In this document: piece after piece, positions 53,888 to 61,976 of the stretch | How positions within the stretch are numbered: position 1 is the stretch's first letter | How the letters are laid out: each line of letters starts with the position of its first letter | NCBI GenBank assembly: GCA_900543215.1 | Contig: UQQR01000001.1 | Coordinates: forward strand, 62,001-126,000 | Direction: 5' to 3' | DNA from: an uncultured Oscillospiraceae bacterium | GTDB lineage: Bacteria; Bacillota; Clostridia; Oscillospirales; Acutalibacteraceae | DNA length: 64,000 bases | Notes under the pieces: generated by a model | The model's database searches: none | Seen by the model: only the letters and a program-made list of their open reading frames with translations | Told to the model about the DNA's origin: nothing | Made by a program: the position numbers and the translations under genes

Positions 53888-54760
53888 TTAATAATTTCTG
53901 TTAAGTAAATATTTTGTAAGTTCCTTTAAATTTTCGGTATCGCCGTCAAATTCTTCTAAAAGCATTACTGCCCTGTCCGTAAGCTCAGCGGCAATTTCCT
54001 TTGCCTTCCGCATACCGTAGACCGTAACAAAGGTTGTTTTGCCGTTTTTGGCGTCGCTTCCGACGGGTTTACCCAAAGTTTTTTCATCTGCGGTGCAGTC
54101 AAGTATATCATCAATAATCTGAAAAGCGAGACCTACGCTTTTTGCGTATTCGGACGCTTTTTGCACAGCTCCGTCATCAGCACCCGCAAGAACGCATCCG
54201 CACATTGCAGCCGCCTCAAGCAAACAGGAAGTTTTCTTTAAATACATTTCTTTAAGCTCATCGGGTTCGGCTCCGGTTTTTTCAAACCGCAGGTCCATAA
54301 CCTGACCGCCTATCATACCGCAAACTCCCGCCTTATCTGCCAATATACCCATTGCCCTTGAAATCCTGCCGCACTCTATACCCTCTGTTTTTGCGGCAAC
54401 CGAAAACGCAAGAGTCAATAAGGCGTCACCCGCAAGCAATGCGGTATCTTCGCCGAAAGCCTTATGGCACGAGGGCTTACCTCGGCGCATATCGTCGTTA
54501 TCCATACATGGCAAATCGTCGTGAATAAGCGAATAGGTATGTATCATTTCGATAGCCGCGGCAAAATTCAGAGCATTTAGGTTCTCGCCGCCGCAAAGCT
54601 TATAAAATTCAAGCAGTAAAATCGGTCTTATCCGTTTTCCGCCCGAAAGCAGACTGTAACGCATTGCGTCACCGCAAGCGGAATATCCGCTTTTCGGTAT
54701 TAAAGCGTTCAATTTTTCCTCTACGAGCGGTCTGTAACCGTCAATCAGCTTCATCATCAT
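53888..54760 (-). CDS. ispA: Polyprenyl (farnesyl/geranyl) diphosphate synthase
   Basis: Trans-prenyltransferase of about 290 residues. The first Asp-rich motif is DDLPCMDND and the second DDILD near residue 216, both needed for magnesium-diphosphate binding. Chain length is not certain from sequence. The start is one of three successive ATGs at 54760-54752 and overlaps xseB by up to 20 bases. Confidence 0.94.
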   Translation of the reverse strand: MMMKLIDGYRPLVEEKLNALIPKSGYSACGDAMRYSLLSGGKRIRPILLLEFYKLCGGENLNALNFAAAIEMIHTYSLIHDDLPCMDNDDMRRGKPSCHKAFGEDTALLAGDALLTLAFSVAAKTEGIECGRISRAMGILADKAGVCGMIGGQVMDLRFEKTGAEPDELKEMYLKKTSCLLEAAAMCGCVLAGADDGAVQKASEYAKSVGLAFQIIDDILDCTADEKTLGKPVGSDAKNGKTTFVTVYGMRKAKEIAAELTDRAVMLLEEFDGDTENLKELTKYLLNRNY

Positions 54761-54959
54761 TCGCTTCCTTTTCCGCTTCGGTAAGCGTTACTATTTTCTG
54801 ACGGGCATTTTGAAGCATTTTTCGGCAATCGTCCGAAAGCTTTATACCCTTTTCAAAGAGCTTTACCGACTCATCAAGCGATATATCGCCCTTTTCAAGC
54901 CGGGCTACTGTTTTTTCAAGCTCGTCTAACGATTTTTCAAAATCAACACTCTTACTCAA
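54741..54959 (-). CDS. xseB: Exodeoxyribonuclease VII small subunit
   Basis: A 72-residue helical protein with the family pattern FEKSLDELEKTVARLEKGD, followed by LDESVKLFEKGIKL. It binds XseA to form exonuclease VII. It overlaps xseA by four bases and ispA by about 20. Confidence 0.93.
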   Translation of the reverse strand: MSKSVDFEKSLDELEKTVARLEKGDISLDESVKLFEKGIKLSDDCRKMLQNARQKIVTLTEAEKEANDDEAD

Positions 54960-56164
54960 ATCAATCGTTCCTTTTTAATGATTTTACAATCGGCATTACC
55001 GTCATTAAATCTTACATTAATTATATCGCCGTTATCGGCGTCATCAACGCTCTTTACCGTTTTACCGTTTTTGCTGACATACGCATAGCCCCTGCTCATA
55101 ACCTTAAGGGGACTTAATGCGTCAAGCCGCGCGGAGTTTTCCGAAAGGCGTGCGGCGCTTTTCTCCAAATAAGAAGAAAAAGCCGATATGAGCAAATCGG
55201 CGGCTTTGTCCGTACTTTCGGCCCTTGTTTCGACAATTTCATTTAACGGATTTATTAAAAAAACAGAAGCCTTAGCGGAAAGATACCTTGCCTTAGACCG
55301 TTCGTAATTGGCGGTAAGCGCCGAGCGCAAATGCAGTCTGCCGTTTTGTATGCGTTCGTAAAGCTCCGCACTGTCAGGCACGGCAAGTTCTGCCGCCGCA
55401 GACGGCGTTGGTGCGCGCATATCCGCCACAAAATCCGCAATGGTAAAATCCGTTTCGTGACCGACAGCCGAAATTACGGGTACGGGCGATTCGTAAATCT
55501 TCCTTGCAAGCGTTTCGTCGTTAAATTGACTGAGGTCCTCGGCGGAACCGCCGCCTCGACCTATTATTATAATGTCCGCCGTACCGAGCGCATAAATACG
55601 GTCAAGGGCGTCAAGCATACTTGCGACCGCCGCACTGCCCTGCACAGCGACAGGACACATAATAATCTCCGCTGCGGGCCATCTTCTTCCGAGGATACTT
55701 ATAATATCCTTGACCGCAGCACCCGTATCCGAAGTAACTACCGCAATTTTTTTCGGAAAAGCAGGTAAAGGCCGCTTGTTTTCGGGATTAAAGAGCCCTT
55801 CCTTTTCAAGCTTTGCCTTAATTTCTTCAAATTTAAGCGCCGCAAGTCCGTCGCCTGCCGCAAGCATTCTTTCAGCGTATAACTGATATTGACCGTCCTT
55901 TTCATAAAGCGACACTCTGCCGACTATTACCACCTGCATACCGTCGCACGGAATAAAATCACATTCCGCCGCGTTTGAGCGGAACATAACACAGCGCACT
56001 GCGGCGTCCTTATCCTTTAAAGTAAAGTACCAATGTCCGCTTGCGTAATGATTTTTAAAATTTGAGATCTCACCCGTAACCACAGTGCTTTGCAGTAACG
56101 GCTGACCGTCAAGCAAAGACTTGACATACAGATTTAACTGCTTTACGCTTATTACGCTGTTCAT
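54956..56164 (-). CDS. xseA: Exodeoxyribonuclease VII large subunit
   Basis: Nuclease subunit of 402 residues. The N-terminal OB fold (VTGEISNFKNHYASGHWYF) binds single-stranded DNA; the catalytic domain has RGGGSAEDLSQFND and SAVGHETDFTIAD. The C-terminal coiled coil is somewhat short. It overlaps nusB by four bases. Confidence 0.95.
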   Translation of the reverse strand: MNSVISVKQLNLYVKSLLDGQPLLQSTVVTGEISNFKNHYASGHWYFTLKDKDAAVRCVMFRSNAAECDFIPCDGMQVVIVGRVSLYEKDGQYQLYAERMLAAGDGLAALKFEEIKAKLEKEGLFNPENKRPLPAFPKKIAVVTSDTGAAVKDIISILGRRWPAAEIIMCPVAVQGSAAVASMLDALDRIYALGTADIIIIGRGGGSAEDLSQFNDETLARKIYESPVPVISAVGHETDFTIADFVADMRAPTPSAAAELAVPDSAELYERIQNGRLHLRSALTANYERSKARYLSAKASVFLINPLNEIVETRAESTDKAADLLISAFSSYLEKSAARLSENSARLDALSPLKVMSRGYAYVSKNGKTVKSVDDADNGDIINVRFNDGNADCKIIKKERLI

Positions 56165-56556
56165 TTACTCTTTTTAACAACCGTTGATAAAATACCGTTG
56201 ACAAAGGAAGCGTCGTCCTTTGTCGCATATTTTTTCGCAAGCTCGACCGCCTCGTTTATCGAAACCGACACGGGAATATCATCCATATAGTTGATTTCAT
56301 AAAGCGCAAGTCTTAATATGCATAATGCGGTTTTTGATATACGGTTGATAGACCAACCTACGGAATTTTCCGAAATCACTCCGTCAAGCTCCGATAAACG
56401 GTCATACACACCGCAAAATACCGTCTTCACATAATCGTCCGGCTCAAGGTCCCTCGCCTCTGCGGCTGATTCCAATATCTCATCGGTTGTATTTCCGTTA
56501 AATTCCTTTTCAAAAACAAGAATAAAAGCCTCTTCTCTTGCCTGCTTTCTTGTCAT
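56161..56556 (-). CDS. nusB: Transcription antitermination factor NusB
   Basis: An all-helical 131-residue protein that with NusE binds boxA of rRNA leaders. It begins with TRKQAREEAFILVFEKEF and ends with SFVNGILSTVVK, both family hallmarks. First gene of the ten-gene leftward operon, with a good promoter at 56588-56616. Confidence 0.94.
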   Translation of the reverse strand: MTRKQAREEAFILVFEKEFNGNTTDEILESAAEARDLEPDDYVKTVFCGVYDRLSELDGVISENSVGWSINRISKTALCILRLALYEINYMDDIPVSVSINEAVELAKKYATKDDASFVNGILSTVVKKSK

Positions 56557-56587
56557 AGCGCACCTGCTCCCCTAATATATGAATTAT

Positions 56588-56616
56588 ATTATACACGATA
56601 ATATGCAGTTTTTCAA
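56588..56616 (-). promoter_or_regulatory. Sigma-A promoter of the nusB-tyrS operon
   Basis: Read leftward, TTGAAA (56616-56611) and TATAAT (56593-56588) have a 17-base spacer, about 30 bases upstream of nusB. Confidence 0.7.
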
Positions 56617-56629
56617 GCAGTAAATGCAT

Positions 56630-56672
56630 AAAAAAGCAGCTTCTGCCGCCATTCGGTAACAGAAGCTTGCTG
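56630..56672 (-). terminator. Terminator after the cotJC remnant
   Basis: Read leftward, AGCAAGCTTCTG pairs with CAGAAGCTGCT (one bulge), followed by six T. It closes the truncated coat gene. Confidence 0.75.
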
Positions 56673-56681
56673 TTATATGAG

Positions 56682-57119
56682 TTATTTATCAAATCCGGGA
56701 TTGAATGCATAGAAGTTCTTGCAGTCAAGTCTGTCTGTTGACAAACGCAGCGCCTCGCCGAAACGCTGATAATGCACAACCTCACGCTCACGCAGGAATT
56801 TTAACGGTTCCGTAATATCGGGGTCGTCAATAAGCCTTAAAAGGTTATCGTATGTGACGCGCGCTTTTTGTTCGGCTGCCAAATCCTCGTGTAAATCGGT
56901 TATAACATCGCCCTTCGACTGATAATATGTCGCCGTCCACGGAGCACCAGAAGCCGCAACTTGATAAACAGCATTTGTATGGTCTACAAAGTACGGCGCA
57001 AATCCGCTTGCGTTAATTTCCTCGGGCGTCAGCTTTCTTGTAAGCTGATGAACCATTGCGCATATCATTTCCATGTGCGCCAGCTCTTCGGTGCCCAGAG
57101 AAGCATCGGAAATGTTCCA
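56682..57119 (-). pseudogene. cotJC-like manganese-catalase coat protein, 5' part removed by insertion
   Basis: About 145 C-terminal codons of a CotJC/manganese-catalase-family spore-coat protein. Metal-ligand motifs are TEELAHMEM and REREVVHYQRFGEAL. The reading frame runs upstream into the 26-bp repeat at 57094-57119, where homology to the family stops. The N-terminal part (about 50 residues) is missing and may lie beyond the right end of the window, on the far side of the inserted element. If the element excises, the gene could be restored. The name cotJC is by resemblance. Confidence 0.75.
57094..57119. repeat. Direct repeat copy 1: element boundary inside cotJC
   Basis: This 26-bp sequence is repeated exactly at 61951-61976. 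On the minus strand here it codes for cotJC residues WNISDASLG, so host sequence lies on its left. It is a candidate att core for the serine-recombinase element. Confidence 0.75.
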
Positions 57120-57318
57120 ATGTATCAAATACGAGGACAAGCGTGAGGTATTTGGCTTAAAAATACATAGCTTTTCGACGCTCGACAGAATTAAAAAGTA
57201 CGACGGCTCTGGCAACGAGGAAAATGCCGAAAAGCCTTATTCTATCGAGGTTGGAGAGATAGAACGGACTATAAATCTATACGCTATCGCTTCAACAAAA
57301 TTTCAAGTTGCTGTCTAA
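57120..57318 (+). other. Left-end segment 1 of the inserted element
   Basis: An open frame of about 66 codons runs from the repeat to a TAA at 57316. It contains GLKIHSFSTLDRIKKY and ERTINLYA. The same layout, with clear protein-level similarity and no length change, follows repeat copy 2. No ribosome-binding site of note, so it may be a terminal remnant or recombination site arm rather than a gene. Confidence 0.5.
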
Positions 57319-57367
57319 TTCAATATCAGCCCCGTATGCTTCAATTGTGGACAAGCCATTCACCTTA

Positions 57368-57419
57368 TCAATAGCGAACTACCCACTTGGAAACAAACAA
57401 GTGGGTAGTTCGCTATTGA
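57368..57419. promoter_or_regulatory. 22-bp perfect inverted repeat on the AbiE-type promoter
   Basis: Arms at 57368-57389 and 57398-57419 are exact complements around an eight-base spacer. The right arm overlaps the -35 box. AbiEi antitoxins are known to repress their promoters by binding paired inverted repeats of about this length, so this is the likely AbiEi operator. Confidence 0.7.
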
Positions 57420-57445
57420 CTTTCTATATGAAAATAGTATATAAT
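57416..57445 (+). promoter_or_regulatory. Promoter of the defence operon
   Basis: TTGACT at 57416-57421 and TATAAT at 57440-57445, spacer 18. The -35 box lies within the right arm of the inverted repeat. Confidence 0.7.
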
Positions 57446-57504
57446 AATATAGTAAAGTACCCGACCGATTAACGAATTTGAGGCAATTAAGTAGAGGTGT
57501 GCGA

Positions 57505-58113
57505 ATGCTGCGTGAAAATGATATTAAAGTGGTGAAAAAGATTTTTGAGCAACATCATTATGTGATGTCTACTGCCGAAATTCTTAAAGCCAAGCTATAT
57601 TATGCCGACATTAAACAACTTTTGGACGAAGGCTATATTGAAAGAATAAGACGTGGTTTTTACCATTGGATTGAAAGCTGTGAAACCAGAGAAATAGTTA
57701 TCATCAACACATTGTTTCCAGATGCTGTTCTTTGCATGGAAACAGCGCTGTTTTATTACAAGTACAGTGATAGAAACCCTGCCGAATGGTGTTTTGCAAT
57801 AGATAGGAATATTTCAAAATTGCGAACTAACATAGAGTACCCGTTTATTAAAGCATATCGCATTGAGCCAGAGTTGGTTACGCTTGGCGAAACAACCGGC
57901 AAAATCGATTTTACAAAAGTCCGAATTTATGACCGTGACAGGACGATATGTGATGTTCTAAAAAATATGAGTAAAATGGATAAGGAAATTTTCAATAAAG
58001 CAATACAGGGATATGTTAATGACCCGAAAAAGAATATCCCCAATCTTATGATGTATGCCAAGAAGCTGCGTGTGCAGAAAAAGGTAAAAGAACTGATAGG
58101 AGTGTGGTTATAA
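57505..58113 (+). CDS. AbiEi-like antitoxin / transcriptional autorepressor
   Basis: About 202 residues. The N-terminal winged helix-turn-helix (TAEILKAKLYYADIKQLL, then YIERIRRGFYHW) and the C-terminal domain (DRDRTICDVLKN) match AbiEi type IV antitoxins, which neutralise AbiEii and repress their own promoter. The start is the ATG at 57505, five bases after GAGGTGT; an earlier in-frame TTG at 57478 has no site. The stop overlaps the toxin start as TAATG. Codon use is more AT-rich than the chromosomal genes to the left. Confidence 0.87.
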   Translation: MLRENDIKVVKKIFEQHHYVMSTAEILKAKLYYADIKQLLDEGYIERIRRGFYHWIESCETREIVIINTLFPDAVLCMETALFYYKYSDRNPAEWCFAIDRNISKLRTNIEYPFIKAYRIEPELVTLGETTGKIDFTKVRIYDRDRTICDVLKNMSKMDKEIFNKAIQGYVNDPKKNIPNLMMYAKKLRVQKKVKELIGVWL

Positions 58114-59030
58114 TGGCAGACAAAGCAGCTTCCGTTTTGGCAAAGCTCAGAAATAAGGCAAAGGCTTCGGGTATCAGTTATCAACAATGCTTGCAGCTTT
58201 TTGTTCAAGAAGAATTTCTGAGAAAGTTATCTAAATCGGGGTATGGAGATACGCTGATACTCAAAGGCGGACTGTTCATTTATACCCTAACCAATTTCGA
58301 AAGCAGAGCTACTATTGATGTCGATTTTCTGCTCCGTGGATACCCTAATTCTATAGAAGATATAAAAGATTTGATTGGTAAAATTATTGACACGCCAACA
58401 GGCAACGATTATATAGAAATGCAGGCAAAAGGATTTGAGGAAATTTCCCCACAAAGGAAATACCACGGTATCAGTACACAAATTATTGCTCAAATAAAGA
58501 ATGTGCGTGTGCCATTCAACATTGACATTGGTGTGGGTGATATTATATTCCCCCGTGCTGAAGAACGCAAAATCAGTACGCAACTTCCAGATTTTGAGGC
58601 GCCGATAATCAAAACTTATTCACTTGAAAGCACTATTGCCGAGAAGTTTGATGCTATATTGCAGCGCTTTGAGCTGACAGGAAGAATGAAAGATTTTTAC
58701 GATATTTATTATCTTTCAAGGACATTCAATTTTGACGGAGAAAGATTACAATCCGCTATCTTTAACACCCTGCAGCGGCGTGGCACTCCCTACGATAGAG
58801 ATAGTTTTAAGCGGGTTGTTTCACTTGCCGTTGACGAGGATATGCAAAAGCGTTGGAAGTACTTTTTGAAAACAATAAAAGATGATACACTTGAGTTTCC
58901 GCTTGTCATTGCTGAAATCCAGACTTTCCTTGAACCTGTGTTTGATGCGATAGTCAATGAGGTGGAATGGCAAAAACAGTGGAAAGTTGATTTGAACTGG
59001 ATTAAGAATGAAAGGAGTTCCGATTTATGA
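58113..59030 (+). CDS. AbiEii-like nucleotidyltransferase toxin
   Basis: About 305 residues. Nucleotidyltransferase motifs are LKGGLFIY near residue 50 and the metal-binding RATIDVDFL near 66-74. Downstream are SLESTIAEKFDAIL and KDFYDIYYL, the conserved Lys and Asp segments of AbiEii/AbiGii toxins. Homologous toxins modify tRNA or other targets to arrest growth after phage infection. The start ATG at 58113 overlaps the antitoxin stop. Its own stop overlaps the next start as ATGA, so the toxin is coupled to the nuclease candidate. An alternative start at 58104 is possible. Confidence 0.88.
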   Translation: MADKAASVLAKLRNKAKASGISYQQCLQLFVQEEFLRKLSKSGYGDTLILKGGLFIYTLTNFESRATIDVDFLLRGYPNSIEDIKDLIGKIIDTPTGNDYIEMQAKGFEEISPQRKYHGISTQIIAQIKNVRVPFNIDIGVGDIIFPRAEERKISTQLPDFEAPIIKTYSLESTIAEKFDAILQRFELTGRMKDFYDIYYLSRTFNFDGERLQSAIFNTLQRRGTPYDRDSFKRVVSLAVDEDMQKRWKYFLKTIKDDTLEFPLVIAEIQTFLEPVFDAIVNEVEWQKQWKVDLNWIKNERSSDL

Positions 59031-60121
59031 GTAAAGTGCTTACAACCGAACAGCGTGAGCAAGCAGGTTCAGACTCCTATAACAGATTCGAATATCAAGT
59101 CCATTGGATAGTATGTCATATTATAGGAAGACTACAAGAGGATGCGGAGTGTATAGTTTTTTGTGAATTCCATGATGATATGGCTGAGTTTTCTCCCAGT
59201 AATCAGCAGTACCAATTTTTCCAGATAAAAACAAAAGAAGACTCTTCTGACTGGACTATTGCGGAAATGTCTAAAAGGGAGAAGAAAAAAACAGGTGGAT
59301 ACAAAAAGTCATTTTTAGGTTTTATTTTCTATAACTATTTGGTTTTTGGTTCCGAATGCTCGCACTGTCACTTTGTATCAAACAATGACTTCGATAATGA
59401 TGTTTTATTATGGCAGACGTATGTTGAAGACGGAAAAAGCCTTCAAACAGAGAATATAGAACTATATGATAAAATCAAAGACCGCATCAAAGAAGAATTC
59501 TCTGATGATATGCCGAGCAATTTTGATTCAGTCTTTGAAGAATTCATCCAGAACACATTTGTTCATAAATCAGAATTACAACTAACAACTTATGAATCTC
59601 AAGCTATGGGCAAGTTTTTTAATCACTTGGCAGACAAAAATATTCCGTCAAATACTGCAAATCTTATTTTTCAGCAGTTGTTAAATGACGTAAGAAAAAA
59701 GAGCAAAGAAAGAATTAGAGTACCCATTAGTATGAGAAGATTAGTTGAGAAAAAAGGTGTAGATGTATCTCAAGTAGGCAAGAAAATTGATGATAATATA
59801 AAAAGCGGCGGAAATTATGATGCATTTCGCAATTATTTGGTTACGCAATCGCTGTCGGACAAAGATGTTAATCGTATAATAGCAGCAAAAACACTTCATG
59901 ATGCGAGATGGCTCGATGTTAATGATGTAAAATACCAAGAAATTGTTGTGGCATTGAGAAAAGTGGTTTCTACATATTGCAAATCAAGTGAGACGAACGG
60001 AGTATGCGATGAATTAAATAATTTATGCATTCAAGAATTACGAAATCGCAGTCTCATATCAGAATCTCTTGATAAATCGTTAGTTGAGGTGTTGTATTAT
60101 GAGCACAAGTTCAGTCGATAA
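59027..60121 (+). CDS. DUF4297/Cap4-like nuclease candidate
   Basis: A 364-residue protein. The first 120 residues look like a DUF4297 restriction-endonuclease-like domain: GSDSYNRFEYQVHWIV near the N-terminus, then CEFHDDMAEF (acidic residues) and QFFQIKTKE (the Q-x-K pattern). The C-terminal 240 residues are helical and unrecognised, perhaps a partner-binding part. AAAGGAG precedes the ATG, which overlaps the toxin stop. The 3' end overlaps a micro-ORF. Nuclease activity is inferred from these motifs only. Confidence 0.75.
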   Translation: MSKVLTTEQREQAGSDSYNRFEYQVHWIVCHIIGRLQEDAECIVFCEFHDDMAEFSPSNQQYQFFQIKTKEDSSDWTIAEMSKREKKKTGGYKKSFLGFIFYNYLVFGSECSHCHFVSNNDFDNDVLLWQTYVEDGKSLQTENIELYDKIKDRIKEEFSDDMPSNFDSVFEEFIQNTFVHKSELQLTTYESQAMGKFFNHLADKNIPSNTANLIFQQLLNDVRKKSKERIRVPISMRRLVEKKGVDVSQVGKKIDDNIKSGGNYDAFRNYLVTQSLSDKDVNRIIAAKTLHDARWLDVNDVKYQEIVVALRKVVSTYCKSSETNGVCDELNNLCIQELRNRSLISESLDKSLVEVLYYEHKFSR

Positions 60122-60236
60122 GGTTAAACAAGAACAACAGTACAAAATTTTAATTAGAAATTTACGAAAGCAGCAGGAGGAAAAAGGAAATGAAAAGACT
60201 AACGATAAAAAAACTGATAGTAATCAGTCAAAGTGA
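60099..60236 (+). CDS. Overlapping 45-residue micro-ORF
   Basis: ATG at 60099 to TGA at 60234-60236, in a different frame from both neighbours. It overlaps the nuclease gene by 23 bases and the ATPase gene by 47. GAGG lies nine bases before the ATG. The product is basic and Gln/Lys-rich, with a likely amphipathic helix (YKILIRNLRKQQEEK). It sits where ABC three-component systems encode a small middle component. It could also only carry ribosomes to the ATPase start. Confidence 0.5.
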   Translation: MSTSSVDKVKQEQQYKILIRNLRKQQEEKGNEKTNDKKTDSNQSK

Positions 60237-61929
60237 GTCTCGGTCGTTAGAGGTTCCTTTTGAAAATGGACTTAATATTATTCTCGGTGGAAATAAAACG
60301 GGAAAATCCTCGATTATTAAAAGTATATTTACCACATTGGGATGCGAGTGCAAAAGGATTGAATCTGATTGGAAAAAGTTAATTTCCACTTATTTGTTGT
60401 TCTTTGAATATGGTAAAAACTCTTATTGTATTGTTCGTCAAGGCAAGAAATTTCAGATTTTTAAGAGTAAAAGAGATGACTATTCTTGCATTATTGAAAC
60501 AGACGCTTTTCACGAATATAGCAACTGCCTAATGGATATTTTAGGTATTAAGATGCCGTGCATTTCAAAAGATGGCAAGCAATTCAATGTGACACCACCA
60601 TTACTATTTAGATTCCAGTATATCGACCAAGATGAAGGTTGGGGAAAAATAGCCGATTCCTTCAGCAATGTTGCATATATTAAAGATTGGAAAGCGCATA
60701 CAAATAAGTATGTGTGCGGGTATCTTGACGATACATATTACGAACTTCAAGCACAAAAAGCAGAACACATACTCGAAAGGGACGACAAGAAAAAAGAATT
60801 TAATTACAATCAAAATTTTGTCTCCCGTATTACATCTACGCTAACACAAATTGAGAATATTGAATCCATTGATGATGTCACAACTGATATTGAATCCTTA
60901 CTTTCTAAGGCGGAAGAAATGAGAAAGCTGCAATTCTCTTATAGCGCAGAGATGTCAGTTTTAGAAAATGAGATATATGTCAATCAGCACAAATTGCATA
61001 TGGTAGAGCATAATCTCGTAGAAACCAAAAAGGACATTGAGTTTGCAATGACTCAAAAAGATGAGTTGGTCTGCCCAATTTGTGGTGCTGTTTATTCAAA
61101 CGGATTAGATGAGCAATTAAATATAACTTCAGACTATGCTCATTCTGAGAAACTTATGGATGAATTGAAAAATAGTATATCTATTGCTACAGAAAAGTTG
61201 GAAGGCCTCAGAAAAAGTTATAGTGAAGTTTCGTTAGAGATTCAATCCGTCGAGCAAAAAATTCGTAATTCTCAAGAACTTCTATCATATTCGTCTTTTT
61301 ATAAGAACAAGGGACAGTATGAAATATATGAATCTTGCAAGGCTCAATTGGAAGTTCTACAACGAGACATTGATTCGTATGTTGCGAAGATAGCAATAAT
61401 CGATGATAAAATAAATGAAAAGAAATCCAAAGAGCGTTCAAAAGAAATACGAGGAGACATAGAAGGATATTGTCGCACTTTTGCAGATGCGATAAATCTT
61501 CCTAAAACATTCATTAAGCTCAGGGATTTTGTGCAAATAATAGACCGTACAGGTAGTGAAACGCCTCGATTGGTTTATATGTATCAATCAGCACTGTATC
61601 TATATAATTTATATAGAGCAAAGAGTCCTTTCAATTTCTATGTGGTTGACACTCCAAACCAACAAGGACAGGATGCCGAAAATTTAGGAAGCATATTTAA
61701 GTCCTTGGAGCTGTTTTTGTCAGACGATGGACAGGTCATAGTCGGAACTGAGCGAGAGACCGGAATGGAACAAAAAGCAAATAATGTAATTAGATTAACA
61801 GATAAGCGTAGATGTTTGAATGATGCTAACTATGCGGAACACCTTGAATTGCTTGAAAAATTACAAAAATGCGCAATTCATTGGATTTCGGATAATCACA
61901 AGAAACTCAAGCAAGGGTCTAACGAATGA
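60190..61929 (+). CDS. Rad50/SMC-like ATPase with zinc hook
   Basis: A 579-residue protein. Walker A is GGNKTGKSS near residues 33-41. Coiled-coil arms (about 185-285 and 325-410) flank a CPICG zinc-hook motif near residue 296. The C-terminal lobe has FYVVDTPNQQGQD at the Walker B position, where a DTP replaces the usual DE, then VIVGTERE. Similar ATPases occur in ABC three-component and other nuclease-coupled defence systems. AGGAGG and AAAGGA lie before the ATG. Last gene of the operon; it ends 21 bases before repeat copy 2. Confidence 0.85.
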   Translation: MKRLTIKKLIVISQSESRSLEVPFENGLNIILGGNKTGKSSIIKSIFTTLGCECKRIESDWKKLISTYLLFFEYGKNSYCIVRQGKKFQIFKSKRDDYSCIIETDAFHEYSNCLMDILGIKMPCISKDGKQFNVTPPLLFRFQYIDQDEGWGKIADSFSNVAYIKDWKAHTNKYVCGYLDDTYYELQAQKAEHILERDDKKKEFNYNQNFVSRITSTLTQIENIESIDDVTTDIESLLSKAEEMRKLQFSYSAEMSVLENEIYVNQHKLHMVEHNLVETKKDIEFAMTQKDELVCPICGAVYSNGLDEQLNITSDYAHSEKLMDELKNSISIATEKLEGLRKSYSEVSLEIQSVEQKIRNSQELLSYSSFYKNKGQYEIYESCKAQLEVLQRDIDSYVAKIAIIDDKINEKKSKERSKEIRGDIEGYCRTFADAINLPKTFIKLRDFVQIIDRTGSETPRLVYMYQSALYLYNLYRAKSPFNFYVVDTPNQQGQDAENLGSIFKSLELFLSDDGQVIVGTERETGMEQKANNVIRLTDKRRCLNDANYAEHLELLEKLQKCAIHWISDNHKKLKQGSNE

Positions 61930-61950
61930 CATCATTTTTGAAAATTTCGA

Positions 61951-61976
61951 CCCAGAGAAGCATCGGAAATGTTCCA
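61951..61976. repeat. Direct repeat copy 2, internal boundary
   Basis: Exact copy of 57094-57119. Its left flank is the end of the defence segment, not cotJC. Read on the minus strand the cotJC frame meets a stop seven codons upstream, so no further cotJC lies here. Best read as the junction between two stacked elements. Confidence 0.75.

Noticed and set aside
57112..57318. Gene starting at the ATG inside the 26-bp repeat
   Set aside because: The only upstream purines are a weak match at poor spacing, and the matching frame after copy 2 starts at the same ATG; more likely a conserved element end. Kept as other.
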